Assembly: GCA_946902875.1 (NCBI GenBank)
Contig: OX336354.1
Span: 10,513,247-10,577,246, forward strand
DNA: 64,000 nt
Direction: 5' to 3'
DNA from: Nematopogon swammerdamellus
Lineage: Eukaryota > Arthropoda > Insecta > Lepidoptera > Adelidae
Shown: positions 32,333 through 44,613 of the stretch, one piece after another
How positions within the stretch are numbered: position 1 is the first letter of the stretch
Layout of the letters: the number at the start of each line of letters is the position of its first letter
Notes under the pieces: generated by a model
The model's input: only the letters and a program-made list of their open reading frames with translations
Database searches by the model: none
What the model was told of the DNA's origin: nothing
Position numbers and translations under genes: made by a program

Positions 32333-34330
32333 GAAATGTAATTTTGTTTGTTTTATTATTTGATTACTTGATTAAATACCGGGCTAAGAACAATCCCGGT
32401 TAAACCAGCTGTCTAATAAAAAAACACATTCAAATCTGTCCATCCGTTTAGCAACTACGATGCCAGATAAAGGACATACAGCCAGACAGACAGACAGACG
32501 GAGGCTTTAAACTTATAATACCCCTCTTTTTGCGTCGGGGGTTAAAAAAGAAAATTAGTAAATATGTCAGTATATATATTTATAGCTTGTTACGCCCTTA
32601 AAACTATGAATAAGTAAGTACTTGAGCGTTTGACATCTAGATTAAGCAAAAAAGCTATTTTGTAAATCTAATAATAAGTGATACCTATATAGTTACTGAG
32701 ATAGACGCACGCAGGCAGGCGTGGGCGTTGAGTTTATAATAAATATGTGGCTATATTATTTTAATCTTAAATCTGATGATTTAATGACATGGCCAGCTGT
32801 GAAATCATTACTTTGCATTTTAAATCTCTTTCGATAGTTTAATTCATATTTAGGGCAGCAAACGTAAAAATATTAACGAAATTCGCACGGCGCGCGAAGC
32901 CGCAAAGAGAAGAATAATGTTGCGCAACAAATCCGTATTATTTAACACAGCAGAAAGCTGAAAATGCAGCCGTCGAAAGCGCGAAAAGAGTAAATGAAAC
33001 GAAAGAGCGTGCATTCTGAATTGCGAAAAATTCTTTTGTTCGGAGCGACGCGAACTGTGTACGTACTAGGTACGGCTACGAACGCGTATAGCCAACAATG
33101 GCCGCCGCGGAAAACACCCCCAAACAATAATAATTCATTCGCTTTTCCAGCCACCTACGGCTAAAAATGTCCGCCTGCGTGATATATAATATCAAATGGA
33201 AAGTTACGGCTTTTTAAAACAATGGGAACGCGCCGGGCGGCCACCGCGCTTTTCCATTTTGTTACTTTTTCCGTGTTTGTTTTTTAACAGTAGTCGAATA
33301 TGGATGTCTCGTTTAGTGTTTGCATCCATTACGCTGGATTTTATATGCGCGTACATTTGGTCGGCCTTAAGCCAGAGCTGTATAATACATTAGTCACTAC
33401 TTAGATTTTACGTAGATTTTAATGACTTGAGTGCAAAGTTGTCTCATTTGGAAAGCTCGCTTTCGTTTCGCCACCTGAAAAACCTATTGGAAAATTCTCC
33501 TTTGATAGTTTAGGTACCCTGATGCGATGTACCCTGATGCATGTCATCCTGGTCAGTGCCTACTCAGCAGCAATCTACTATATAAAAATTAATATTTGTT
33601 CGTTCGTTATTCGTTCGTCTTCTACACTAACAGTTCATCCGATTACGATGAAACACTGGTGGGTTGTTGTGCGCCACCAAAGCCAGCGCAGGTTTGTGAA
33701 AAAAAATGCTAGCGGAGCCGCGGGTAAAAGTTAGTGAATAATAAATAATAAACCATAATAACTTTTTCTTAACGAATTTTTTTTCAGAACGATTATCATT
33801 GCTGGTTACACAAAATAAACAGAACACTAAGAACGTTGAAAAGGCAATTTAAAACCCATTCGATTCGGAGCTTGGGCGAGCACGCAAAACAAATCACTCG
33901 ATGCATTTCTATTTTTCCTGCGCGCACCGCGTCGCTAGCGCCGCCATTTTCAGTTTTCTTTTTTCCACGTCTCGCGGTCTTGGAAGCTAGTCCGCGGCCG
34001 CGCCTCGGGTCACGCTGTTCGTATTTCGAATTCGTTTTCGCGGGAATGAATAATTTACATAATAGGAGCCTGAATATTTATGGATTTTCCTTGTTTTATG
34101 TCTTTCCTTTTTATTTGGTACGAGTTGCTTGCTGTTATATTTTATGCATTGATTTAGGTAGGTGCTTATTTTATTTTAGACTTAAACCTAGATAGAAAAA
34201 CGAATTCGTTAACTCTACATTCAGAGCAAGGCTTATTTATTTACCATAAATTGTAACTGAAACTTTGTTTTAAAAAAAACCTCATCATATTTTCATCACA
34301 GTTCTGTGATTCTAGAGTTTCAAAGCTACG

Positions 34331-34836
34331 TATATATAAGGTCTTTCAAAATTAGTTCAGAGAACGCTAAGGGGGGGGTTCTGTATCATATAGGGAGTAA
34401 AACCTATATACATTTTTTTGGACCTTGGGCCTTTTCTTTATGTAAAAGATTTTTTTATGTATTTAAATTAAAAAAATAGGTGGTTGATTTTTATAGCCTA
34501 ATCGATTCAGTTTCATAACAGTAACAAAAAAATCTTCATCACCATTATGATCTAGCACGTGTAAGTTGGTAACAAAAATCAAATTCTTTCTATTCCATAC
34601 TAATAAAACTAAAAATGTGGTTTTTCACAATTTCTGAAAGAAAGAGATCTATGTGTTGGAAGACTTTTTTGGTCCTGGCAGGAAACTGAAACGATTACTA
34701 AAAATTTTTTTTTTTACATTTAAAAAAAAAAATATTTCTGTAAAAAAAAAAATTCTTTGTTCTTCAAAAGTGATCTATTTCCGATACAGAACCCTCCCTT
34801 AGCGTACTATGAACTAATTTTGAAAGATCTTATATA
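34331..34836. mobile_element. MITE with about 50-bp inverted ends
   Basis: Left TATATAAGGTCTTTCAAAAT, then TAGTTCAGAGAACGCTAAGG. The right end, reversed, gives TATATAAGATCTTTCAAAAT, then TAGTTCATAGTACGCTAAGG. The inverted match continues to GGTTCTGTATC. The AT-rich interior lacks an ORF. Flanking TA is present on both sides, but the TATATA context makes the duplication ambiguous. Confidence 0.65.
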
Positions 34837-36175
34837 CACAGGCCAACTCGCTAACATTATATAGGTACTTGTAGGATGTTAGTTAGAGAGAAAAGGAATG
34901 GTGAGCTAAGGACTCTTGAGTACCTTACTAACCTACTTTGCGAGTACGCGGTGAGTTTTTGTGGTTTTCATTATTTCAATTTAATAGATAGGCACCGAGA
35001 GAGGACGGGCAAAAAAGTGCGATCAATGTCAATATTTTTTTTGTTTTCAGAATTTCAGAACTTTACAGGCAGTACCTACATACCTTGTCTCTCTCTCTCT
35101 ATCTCTTGTCATTCAGTTGATGGTGTTGAACAACAGTACCACTGATTTAAGTATATAATATGTAAGTCTATTATATACATATCTATGCGTATATTAAAGT
35201 ATTTATGTAGTATTCGTTTGTAGTTTATCATATTGCTTTTCTTCTTAATACATTGCCACAAACTATGCTTGTTCGCCTGCGTATACTTCTCCCACATCCC
35301 AAAGGTTGGTTACAATAGAATGCCTCACGGCATTAAGCTCACCTATTGTGCCTATTTTGTGTAAATTGGTGTTCAATAAAGAATATATACATACATATAC
35401 ATATACCTTGTATACTTTATACAATAAGTTTGAAACTAATTGAAAGCTGTACAATATTGCAAATATATGGAAATTTAAATATAAATATATGTAATTGTAG
35501 TTACGGTTTAATTCGCTATTAGGAAGGGTTTGGTTCGTGAAGGACGCAGTAATGCGGCCTACTCACCCCCCAATTCAGAGGCTTGGTATGCCGGGGACGG
35601 GGTGGGGCTTCCTAGATCGCCGTGTGTGTAGGCAAATCGGTGCAGTGATTATTATATCGAAATCGGGTCGGGCGAACCCACGATTCAGGGGTGATTTGCG
35701 GTCGACGGGTGTGAAGTTTGAATCGCTACGTGTGTAGCGAGATCGCGGCGATTTCGCCGAGCGGTGGGGAGGTGTGTAGAGTAGCACCAGAGTATACCTC
35801 CCTCCACCACCAATACCTCGATATCGGCTCTGATCTTAGGGACGTGTGAGTAGTGAATTTTGTATATATTTATTGCACTCAAATAAAATATGGACAAAAG
35901 GTAACACTTAAAAAGAATCAGCCCATATCTTGAAAACTACTGAACCGATTTTGATGAAACTTGCACTGTTCCCAAAGTTGAAGTAAATGTAAGCCAATAA
36001 AAAAGATCACATAAATGTCTCTAGAAACAGAATACCTTTGAGATATGACAACTGCTAGGTGAGTGGCGGAAAGAAATATGCTATGACTGTATATATATGA
36101 GGAGTGATTTTTCAAAACTAACCAATTCCACTTCCGACCGAAGTCTTTTTTTTTTCGGGCTCTAAACCCACAATG

Positions 36176-36575
36176 TCAGCCTCGATAGCTCAGTGTTGCA
36201 GACAGTCAACTGTCGCTATTGAATGTTAAGCAACGCTGGGTGCGGTCAGTACTTGGATGGGTGACCGCTGACCGTTGGAGGCTGACCGAGGTTCGGATTC
36301 CTCGTAAAACTGTAGGTCCCTTCCCTCCTAATCTTACTTGGTGGTAGGGTTTAACCCGCCCGGGTTGGTACCACCGCACTGAATGAAACGTCGGTCAAAA
36401 CGGCTATGTAAATAGTTTGTGTTTTCCGACCAGTTCAGTGTAGCCGGCACGATCAAAGGGGGAAGCACTGACATGGCACCTAGTTCACCCGGTGTTATGG
36501 GCTGACATCACGGACGTTGTAGGTGATGTAGCCAACCGTGTCAGTTTCCATAAAAAAAAAAAAAAAAAAAAAAAA
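36176..36575 (+). mobile_element. SINE family A, full length, long poly-A
   Basis: TCAGCCTCGATAGCTCAGTG (tRNA-like), TTAAGCAACGCTGGGTGCGG and AGTACTTGGATGGGTGACCG (5S-like), GAGGTTCGGATTCC (B-box-like), shared body, GTTTCCATAAA and an uninterrupted A24 tail (36552-36575). The long clean tail suggests a recent insertion. Good reference copy. Confidence 0.88.
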
Positions 36576-36685
36576 CAGATCCATCGATCCCCATCATTAG
36601 TTTCGGTCAAAACTGCCCAGAAGTATTTTTAAAATAGCTCTGAAAACACCGTTTTCAATCATAACTAACCTTTTCTTTAAAAAAG

Positions 36686-39568
36686 GTGGCCACTCGAAAC
36701 TGCATAAAATATTTTTCAATCAAAACTCGACAGATTTGTATAGATTTGTATACACTTCGTTTTCAATCAAAACTGGCCAAATTTTCAGTTTTCAATCAAT
36801 TCCAAATTTGTTTTTTTTTATTACTGCACCAACAACGCGCAGATACTGCTGTTGTGCGCCATTTATTTAATACCATGTCATTTTTAAAGCTGGATCAACA
36901 CAACAAAATTACTAATGAGAATAACCGAATACTTGACTTGGTTTTAAGTGACAGTGGATGCTCTCTCGCCCTCGCTCGGTCACCGTTGCTGAGAGCCGAC
37001 CGCCATCACCCTCCATTGGAAATTCGTTTGGACCTTGAGCCCGACTCGTGTTTGCCAAAGCAACAAAAACTGCGCTATAATTTTAGAAAGATGAACTATG
37101 ATGGCATTAACGAACAATTTCTAAAGGTCAAGTGGAACGACATACTTGATGATCTGTCAGTCAACGATGCAGTCTCTGTATTCTATTCCATAGTAAACGA
37201 AGGCATAATTAAATTTACAAAGCCTAAGAAATGTTTAAACAAAAAATATCCTACATGGTTTAACAAAGAACTTATATGTATGGAAAAGTGTAAGGATAAG
37301 GCCTGGAAAAAATGGAAAATTTATGAAAATAAAAGTGATTATATTGTATTTTCGGAACTTAGAGCTAAATTAAAATCAACTTGTGTATCTCAATACAAAG
37401 TTTACATGCAACATGTTGAGGTATCGTTGAAGGATAACATCAAAAGTTTCTGGGCCTATGTTCACAACTTAAAAAAATCATCGGGTTATCCCTCATCTAT
37501 GACTTATGAGGGAGTTAAATTGAACAACCCAGTTGATATATGCGCTAGTTTTAATAGGTATTTTCAGTCAACTTTTGAGCCCCCCTCGGTGGGATCACTG
37601 GATTTTGATTTTATCAATAATGCTGACACTTCCAATCCCATAATTAATTCAATAACTCTGGACGAGGTTGAAGTTCGCAAAGTGCTTAGATCGCTTGATC
37701 TTACCAAGGGGGCAGGAACAGATGACATCGAACCTATATTTTGGTCAGACACGAGTCGGTCTCTTTCCATACCTATAACCATAATTTTTAATAAATCATT
37801 ATCTTCGGGCATCTTCCCAGATCAATGGAAACTGGCTAACATAACGCCTGTGCACAAAAACGGTTCAGTCAACAATGTTGAAAATTATAGACCTATCTCT
37901 ATTTTGTCCTGTATAGCTAAGGTATTTGAGAAACTAGTACACAACAAGGTTTATAATTTTATGAAAGAAAACATCTCTCCTGCGCAGCACGGGTTTGTTA
38001 GGAACAGGTCTACAGTCAGTAACTTAATGTTATTTTCAAATTTTCTGTTTGATGCCATGAATGATAGTGTACAAGTGGATGTTATTTACACTGATTTTAA
38101 AAAAGCGTTCGACAAAGTAGACCATTATACTTTGTTCGAAAAACTGGCTTTTAATGGAATCAAGGGAAATTTACTCAGGTGGTTTATCTCCTATCTTAGT
38201 AATCGTCTCCAAAAGGTCACTATAAATGGATACAGTTCTCATACAATTGAAGTTACATCTGGCGTACCTCAAGGGTCTATTTTGGGACCCTTCTTATTTG
38301 TATTGTTTCTTAACGACATCGGCAAGTGTTTCCAATTTTGCAAATATCTGTTATACGCAGATGACCTAAAAATATTCTTCCGAATTGCCTGTATATCAGA
38401 CTGTCTTCGTGTGCAAGAAGATCTAAGCAGATTCTTTTCTTATTGTAAATGGTACAAAATGTACCTTAACATACTAAAGTGCAAAAAAATGTCAATAACC
38501 AAAAATCTTAAAATTGTGAATTTTACATACAAAATAGGAGGTGAGGCATTAGAATGTGTAAACAGTATAAGAGACTTAGGAGTTATTGTCGATAATAAGT
38601 TGCATTTTGATGAGCACATTGAAAACATATTGAACAAATCTTACCGTATGATGGGATTTGTGTTGCGGAATACTAAGGATTTCAGAAATCCAGACAGCTA
38701 CATTACACTGTTTAACTCATTAGTACGATCGCACTTAGAATACGCGTCGGAGATCTGGAATCCTTATTATTTCAAGTACATCAAGTCCCTGGAAAGTATT
38801 CAAAAATATTTTTACCGAATTCTGCACTTTAGACTTCGAAGAAGGGGGAACACATCAGTGTTCAAGCCCTTGCAGTTGAGTAGTAGAAGGGAGCTTGCCG
38901 ATGTCATGTTTATTCACAAGATATTGCACAATAAAATTAACTGTACCGATTTGCTAGCACAAATCAACATACGTGTGCCTAGAAGTACAGCTACAAGGTG
39001 TTCTGATTTGTTCCATATTCCAAGTGCCCGGAACAACGCAGGGAAAAGGCGACCATTTTACAGAATTTGCAAAACCTATAACAGTAGCTTTAATTCCATC
39101 GACATATTCGCAACAAGTCAGCGTGCTTTTAGAGACACTATAATAAAAAAAATTGAGAATAAGTGAATAGATACTTTTAATATCAGACTCAGTAAATATT
39201 AAAAACTGAAAAAATTAATAAATAAATAAATAAAATAAAAAATTATAATAATAAAAAAAAAATATATATATAAAAAAAAATATTCCTAAATGATAGTTAT
39301 GTATTTGTTAGTTTGTTTATATTGCAACTCTTGTTTATTTGGGTGGTGGGTTTATTTTACAGTAATTGTAGCATAGTGTGTAATTTGTTCTTGTTAGTTA
39401 TAATTTTAGTATTAAGCCATACTCTAAATAATTAGTTTTTTACTTTGTGGCAATAGAGGTAGGCTTTAGATTAGTTACTATTAGTTCTTGTTTATTATTT
39501 GTGTTGTTATGTTTAAAGCTGTTGTGTTGTCCTTGAAATAAAATAAAATAAAAAAAAAAAAATAAAAC
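36686..39568 (+). mobile_element. LINE with intact reverse transcriptase ORF (CR1/jockey group)
   Basis: One frame of 826 codons is open from 36686 to the stop at 39164-39166. Residues about 81-115 (RILDLVLSDSGC..., RADRHHPPLEI) are the last part of an APE-type endonuclease domain. The reverse transcriptase follows: LDLTKGAGTDDIEP near 340, YRPISIL at 401, YTDFKKAFDKVDH at 468, SGVPQGSILGP near 525 and YADD at 557-560, the catalytic aspartates. The tail has LVRSHLEYASEIWNP. Since most of the endonuclease is missing, the copy is 5'-truncated and the first 60-70 residues before the endonuclease relic may be read-in from flanking DNA. The 3' UTR (39167-39537) ends in an AAATA-type tail to about 39568. 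An open RT frame argues for recent insertion. Superfamily is by motif only. Confidence 0.85.
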
Positions 39569-39790
39569 ATAAGCAGACGCTAAAAACTTAAAGGCTACCT
39601 TTCATCAGAGTGACTTGCAGTACCACATCGCATTTAAACAATAAAACATTTTGGCTTCCTTCTAGGTGTTTCAGTTTTTTGGCTCTCCTGTAAAATTTTA
39701 TTTTGTAGAATTGGTTAGTTTTGAAAAATCATTCCTCATATTATGATGACAGAGTTACTGAAGGTCTGTATAGTGTAGGTAGGTACGGAC

Positions 39791-39969
39791 CGGTGCTGTG
39801 TGGCGGGGCGGGCGGCTGCGAGTAGGCGGCGTGCTGCTGGTGGGCGGCGGCGGGCGTGCGGCCGCCGTAGCCGCCGCCGCCGCCCAGGTGCAGCGGCTCC
39901 GGGAACATGTAGGGGTAGCCGCCCTCGCGCTGCTGCAGGCACGACGACGACAAACCGCCGGACATCGAA
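39791..39969 (-). CDS. Pax6: Pax6-family exon, Gly/Ala-rich C-terminal region
   Basis: Acceptor GTTTGTCGGCAG, phase 2 in, phase 1 out. It reads SMSGGLSSSCLQQREGGYPY, MFPEPLHLGGGGG, then AAHQQHAAYSQPPAPPHST. SCLQQR..YPYMF..PL.LG and the AHQQ stretch match the insect toy C-terminal region (family knowledge). The donor chosen (ACCG|GTCCGT) is weak but is the one whose phase rebuilds TGVISAG at the junction; a neighbouring GTACCT site four bases on would shift the frame. Confidence 0.9.
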
Positions 39970-40489
39970 CTGCCGACAAACACACACAATTACATGCTGA
40001 GCCAGCATCGCGTACTGCAATAAAAGAACCTGTTAAGTGAGAACGTTGTCAGGCCTCACGCACTCTATGTACTTGCGCGCGCTAACTACCTACCACCCGG
40101 CGGGCCGCCGGCGGTCTAATTCAATGGCAATTCGTCAGCCGCGCGAAGCATACCTACACGCTCGCCCACGCAACTGCGCGCAACTGCAAAGCAATAATCA
40201 CTTTACACTCGATCGTTTAGGTACATTTTCGCACGCAGCGATTGGCGACGTGAAACAGTAGGCTATTAAATCCGAGGGTATGGAACTTTTTCTATGGAGT
40301 GATTTATCTGTTACGAAGTAACTATTAAGTAATCTATGACGTTGTTCACATACAGAGGATTCCGTAGCCATATGTCCCTTCTTGTTGCAGATGTAGCGAA
40401 TGTAAGCAGCAATCACGCGGTCGCACTCGCACGTGTCTCGTGTATGACGCCATCTATCGGTGCCCGTTCATACTTTTGTGGTTATAATT

Positions 40490-41515
40490 TTTTTAACATT
40501 GAAAATGTTTTTTCGATCGCTCCGGTAGGGCCCCATTTTCGCTGAAAGTGTGTTTGCCCCGTGGTATATAGTGGTTTAGGGCCACGAGGACGTATGAGGG
40601 CTCAAAAGACGCAGAATTTTAATGGCTTTCAGGTGGTAAAAAAAATTTTGGAAAGGTCGATAACTTTTTTCGAAAATTTAAAAAAAAAAAACAAAAAAAA
40701 ACCTTGATTTTTTAACACCTTCCCTCAGAATATCTTCGATATCTCCTGAACGAGGGCGAAAATAGAAAAACTGCGAGACATGTCTAGATATATTGAGACG
40801 GGGAACATTTTATGTCATTACACTTTTTTCGATATTGGTGACGGTTGAGGCTGTAGAGGTGCCCTTAGCCGCGAGTTTTGCGCGGCGCGAAGTGCGATAT
40901 CACGCGGCGGGCGGCTCGCGTGCGGCCACGAGGACGTATGAGAGCTCAAAAGACGCGGAATTCGAAGGGATTTAAGATGAAGTAGAAATATTTTGGAAAA
41001 GTAGGTTTTGAAGAAAAAATTTGGTTTTGAAATTATTTTTTTTTTTTGAAATCGAAAAAAATTTTAAATTTTCGACCGAAAAATTACGCGTTCAGTTAAT
41101 TTAAAAATTATTATACAAGATCAAGGAAATGTCAGAACTGTGCGCGTTGACGCTCTGTTAGATTTCACTAATTTAATGTTACAATTTTGCTCGATCGCTT
41201 CAGTAAGTAGGGCCCCATGTTAGATTTCACCAATTTAATGTTACAATTTTTCGATCGCTTCAGTAGGGCCCTATTTTCGCTGAAAATGTTACAGTTCCGT
41301 GGAACTTCGCAGGTTTGAGATACGAGGATCTATTAGGACTCAAAAGACGCGGAATTCTAAGGGCTTTAAGATGGTACGACGCCTTAGGTTGTAGAGGTAC
41401 CTAGGCGGCGCATGTGCGCCTATGGCGTCGCAGGTTCGAGGTACGAGGGCCCACCAGGGCTCAAAAGACGGTGGAATTCGAAGGGCTACAAGATACCGTA
41501 AAAATATTACAAACA
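40490..41515. repeat. Irregular tandem repeat in Pax6 intron
   Basis: The string GCTCAAAAGACGCGGAATT, or a near copy, occurs at about 40600, 40946, 41339 and 41459, each after a GAGGACGTATGAGG-like string. A second string, TTCGATCGCT..GTAGGGCCCC, then TTTTCGCTGAAA, recurs at about 40513, 41190 and 41252. Spacing varies from about 110 to 400 bp. No coding frame is shared. Confidence 0.6.
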
Positions 41516-41634
41516 TTTTTTTTTTATATTACAAACATTTTTTTTTTATCATTTATTCGTAGCGGATAATCAATAATAGCTAGGTTCATTTTCAATGTCC
41601 CTTCAAGTCGTGGTTGCACGGGATCTGTGAATTT

Positions 41635-42055
41635 TTTATATGTAATCCGGTATGGGTGGCTGAGTCGGAGGGGACAAAGCGTATGCTCCGACCAGCCAAT
41701 ATCAGAGAAGGTAGGTGCCATACTGGAGGGAGACCTCCCTGGATTGCTGGCTATACCGGAAGTTTCTTGTCGGTTCTTCTTCGTGGGTGTAATCGAACCG
41801 GATAGAACAAATTGTGACAAGTTCAAGCGCAGTCTAACTGCCATATGAATGATCAATAAACAATACAATACAATTCTGGACTAGAGGAGAACACAGCCGA
41901 GGCTGCTATGCGGCCATCTTACATCCAGTACGGTGGTATCAACCCAGTCAGCTACAATTTGAGCCTACCGCACCTAGTAAGGGGCAAGGGAAAGGACCTA
42001 CAGTTTTACACCGGTTCTGAACGATGAAGCAGCAGGTGTAGGTATGCACGTAAAT
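41635..42055 (-). mobile_element. SINE family D with a nested LINE 3' end
   Basis: Family D order is followed to GGCTATACCGG at 41760, then resumes at 41877 with CTGGACTAGAGGAGAAC. The insert between (TTTCTTGTCGGTTCTTCTTC to ATCAATAAACAATACAATAC) looks like a LINE 3' end with a poly-adenylation-type tail. Confidence 0.65.
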
Positions 42056-43859
42056 TTTTAATGTGTAAGTATTAAATTTTATAATGTTTGTATAATTCGG
42101 TATGTTTCGCTCTTCTGCATATGATGATATTAGTATGGGGACATCATTTTTTTTTGTTTCGGGCTCGGTGGTGTCGTGAGGGACTTTTTTTCACTTTAAG
42201 TAAATAATAATTGTAGTTAAGTATGGCAATTCTTTGCTGCATTCAAATTCAAACAACATCAGAGAGAAATAGTGTAACGTCAGACGCCTTTATTCCCGTT
42301 CAACTAATGCTCAAAGTTAAAGTCTGTAAGTGAGTTTGCAAACTTCTTCGAGTGTTAACTGCGATAGAAAATCAATTCCGCACTCAGGGGCGACTTTTTT
42401 TACTAACTTGCACTTGCGACGAAAAGGTCACACTTTCTCAAGAGCCCCTTAAATGGTTACTCGTTTATTTACTGGTATTTCTGAAAACAATTATGTTTTG
42501 TTAAGGAATTACTGGAAGAAAATTTATTTACTATTAAGTCCGACTAATGGAACAATGTTGATATTGTGCATCCATTTAAATGTATGATGTTATAAATACA
42601 AGATCAAGTGACATCTTTTCAGTTCTAGATCTAAGTTACCTAAGAGTACAGATAACTGAGTTCCCGAATATTTTCATTACAGTAATTAGTTTTGTAGTAG
42701 GTAAACTAATTAAACAGTTTTAATTCACCATGTATTTTACATACATCAGCGAAAAGTCATATCAAAAACTTATCAGCACCACCAAAGTATAAAGAAAGAA
42801 GATTTATGAAAAATCGTGTATGTTCGAAAATGTCTCTATTTGTGTTTAAAACGTACAAAAATGTTGGCTTCCCTATATGAAATGTGCGAAATTATACCTA
42901 CCTCCAATTTCTGCCTTCGTTTTTTAATCAACACTTGTATTTTTTCTACGTCCTTGGTGGCAGTAGGTAAACCTATGTATGTGTTAACGAAATAACTCCT
43001 TTGTAATACACCCACCATAGTTACTCGCTTTACATAGCGAAACACTTGACAAGGACTTGTTTTTCCACTCAGACACTGCACGCTTACCCTATCGCAACCC
43101 TTGCCGGCAGCGCTGGCGGTCGGGCCACCGCTCGCCCTCTTAAGCGTCATCGCCTGAGTCTGAACTCTGAGGCGGGTGTGATTTTTCTCACTCGATTTGT
43201 CAATTATTTAATTAATCCAAGCCCTGCTCCGACAAAGGAGCTAACGCTTAGTTAACGACCTCTGTGAAACGAACCCTGAACTCCGTTCGCTTCGGGAGGC
43301 AATTTCTTTAGTTTTCCAACGTCTATGATTTTTAGTTTGTTTTTTTTTTTACGCCAGGTGCACCCCGGTACTTAGGCGGAAGCGAACCGTTTGCATTTGT
43401 GAATTTTGGGGAAATTTGGAAATATTTTCATATGAGTGAATGCAAACAGTCGTATAATTTAGACGAGAATAATATATAATCAACTAAGTTGGTTTGTCAA
43501 CACAATTTAAAATAGGAATTCTGACTCTGAATTCGTGTGTAACGTGTAACTCTGAAAGTTCTTGTACAACGTGTTCACAAATGAATGACGTACTGAAACG
43601 AGTATGTGTCAGTGAAACAATTACTATATAAAATAATAATATGCATTTTTGTGAATATATGCGTGAGACAAAGTTAAGTATAAATTTGTAGGTATTATAT
43701 AAAATTACACGTATTTGAGAGATTGAAATGTGTTTTGTTTATGAATGAATGTAAGAAAAAATAAATATTTCTTTTTTCTTATGTCTTGTTATTTTTATTT
43801 CTTATAAAAGCACTGATGTACAAATTCGAATGAGAATGACTGAGATATTACACATCTTC

Positions 43860-44410
43860 ATGTTCGCGTGACTGAGAACTCACCTCTTATTTGTTAGTGT
43901 GTCATGAAAGAGTTCGTGACTGAGAAGTTATACATCTACGTTAATAATTAAGTAACTGAGAGAGAACTCTCCTATAGGTATCACTCATCGTGGCGTGAGT
44001 GTAACTGAGAGAGAACTATCTTATAGGGTGTCGCTCGCGGTGAGTGTGTCAATGAAAGAATTCGTCACTGAGAAATTACACACCTACGTTAATGAGTACC
44101 TAACTGAGAGAGAACAATCCTTTAGGTGTCGCTCACGGTAAGTGTGTCAATTAATCAATTCGTGACTGAGAAACTACACATCTACGTTAATGAGTGTCTA
44201 ACTGAGAGAGAACTATCCTATCGGTGTGTGAGTGTGGCAATGAAAGAATTTGTGACTAAGAAATTACACATCTACGTTAATGAGAGCCTATCTAGTGCGT
44301 AACTGAGAGAGAACTGTGTAAACCTCACGGTGGCATTAGTTTTTCAATGAAAGCGTTTGTGACTGGAATATTAAGCATTTACGTTAATAAGTGTGTGACT
44401 GAGAACTCAC
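43860..44410 (-). repeat. Tandem array derived from a Pax6 exon-donor junction
   Basis: About six units of 90-150 bp share CTACGTTAAT (43936, 44084, 44182, 44272, about 44379), AATGAAAGAATTCGTGACTG and a string resembling the exon end plus donor. The real junction, on the plus strand, is GAACTCACCTATAGGTGTCG, CTCATGG. Unit copies read GAACTCTCCTATAGGTATCA, GAACTATCTTATAGGGTGTC and GAACAATCCTTTAGGTGTCG. In these copies the GT of the minus-strand donor is changed (to GA or AT). Confidence 0.7.
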
Positions 44411-44613
44411 CTATAGGTGTCGCTCATGGTGGCGATAGGCTGCGGGATGCTGGAGTACATGGAGTTGAAGCCCGTGTTGAGGGGAAGGCGCGCGGCTGGA
44501 GGCGCCGGCGGGGAGCCCGACGGTGTAGCGCCGCTGGTCGCCTCGCCGCCTCGCCGCTGGTTCCGAAGCTTCTCTTCTCGCCGCCATTTCGCTCGCCGGT
44601 TCGAGAACCACAC
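44411..44613 (-). CDS. Pax6: Pax6-family exon: homeodomain helix 3 and downstream
   Basis: Acceptor CTTCTCCACAG, donor TATAG|GTGAGT, phase 0 in and phase 2 out. It opens [20 protein letters not shown], the recognition helix of the homeodomain, with Ser at homeodomain position 50 as in Pax proteins. A Ser/Pro/Ala-rich stretch follows ([16 protein letters not shown]), then [20 protein letters not shown] and DTY. The family has ..[21 protein letters not shown].. after the homeodomain. GC-rich with strong third-position bias. Confidence 0.96.

Larger units (their letters stand above)
27168..39790. other. Pax6: Pax6 last intron (12.6 kb)
   Basis: No exon seen. Contents include a hAT-like MITE (27303-27586), repeat F (28484-28840), SINE B (29364-29659), SINE D pieces (30777-31040, 31089-31215), a TTAA fold-back (31946-32332), a MITE (34331-34836), SINE A (36176-36575) and a LINE (36686-39568). 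The parts at 32860-33400 and 33836-34090 are free of recognised repeats and richer in CG. Confidence 0.6.
39970..44410. other. Pax6: Pax6 intron with tandem arrays
   Basis: No exon seen. It holds an irregular tandem repeat (40490-41515), a family D SINE with an insert (41635-42055), and an array next to the upstream exon (about 43860-44410). The rest is AT-rich and unassigned. Confidence 0.6.
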
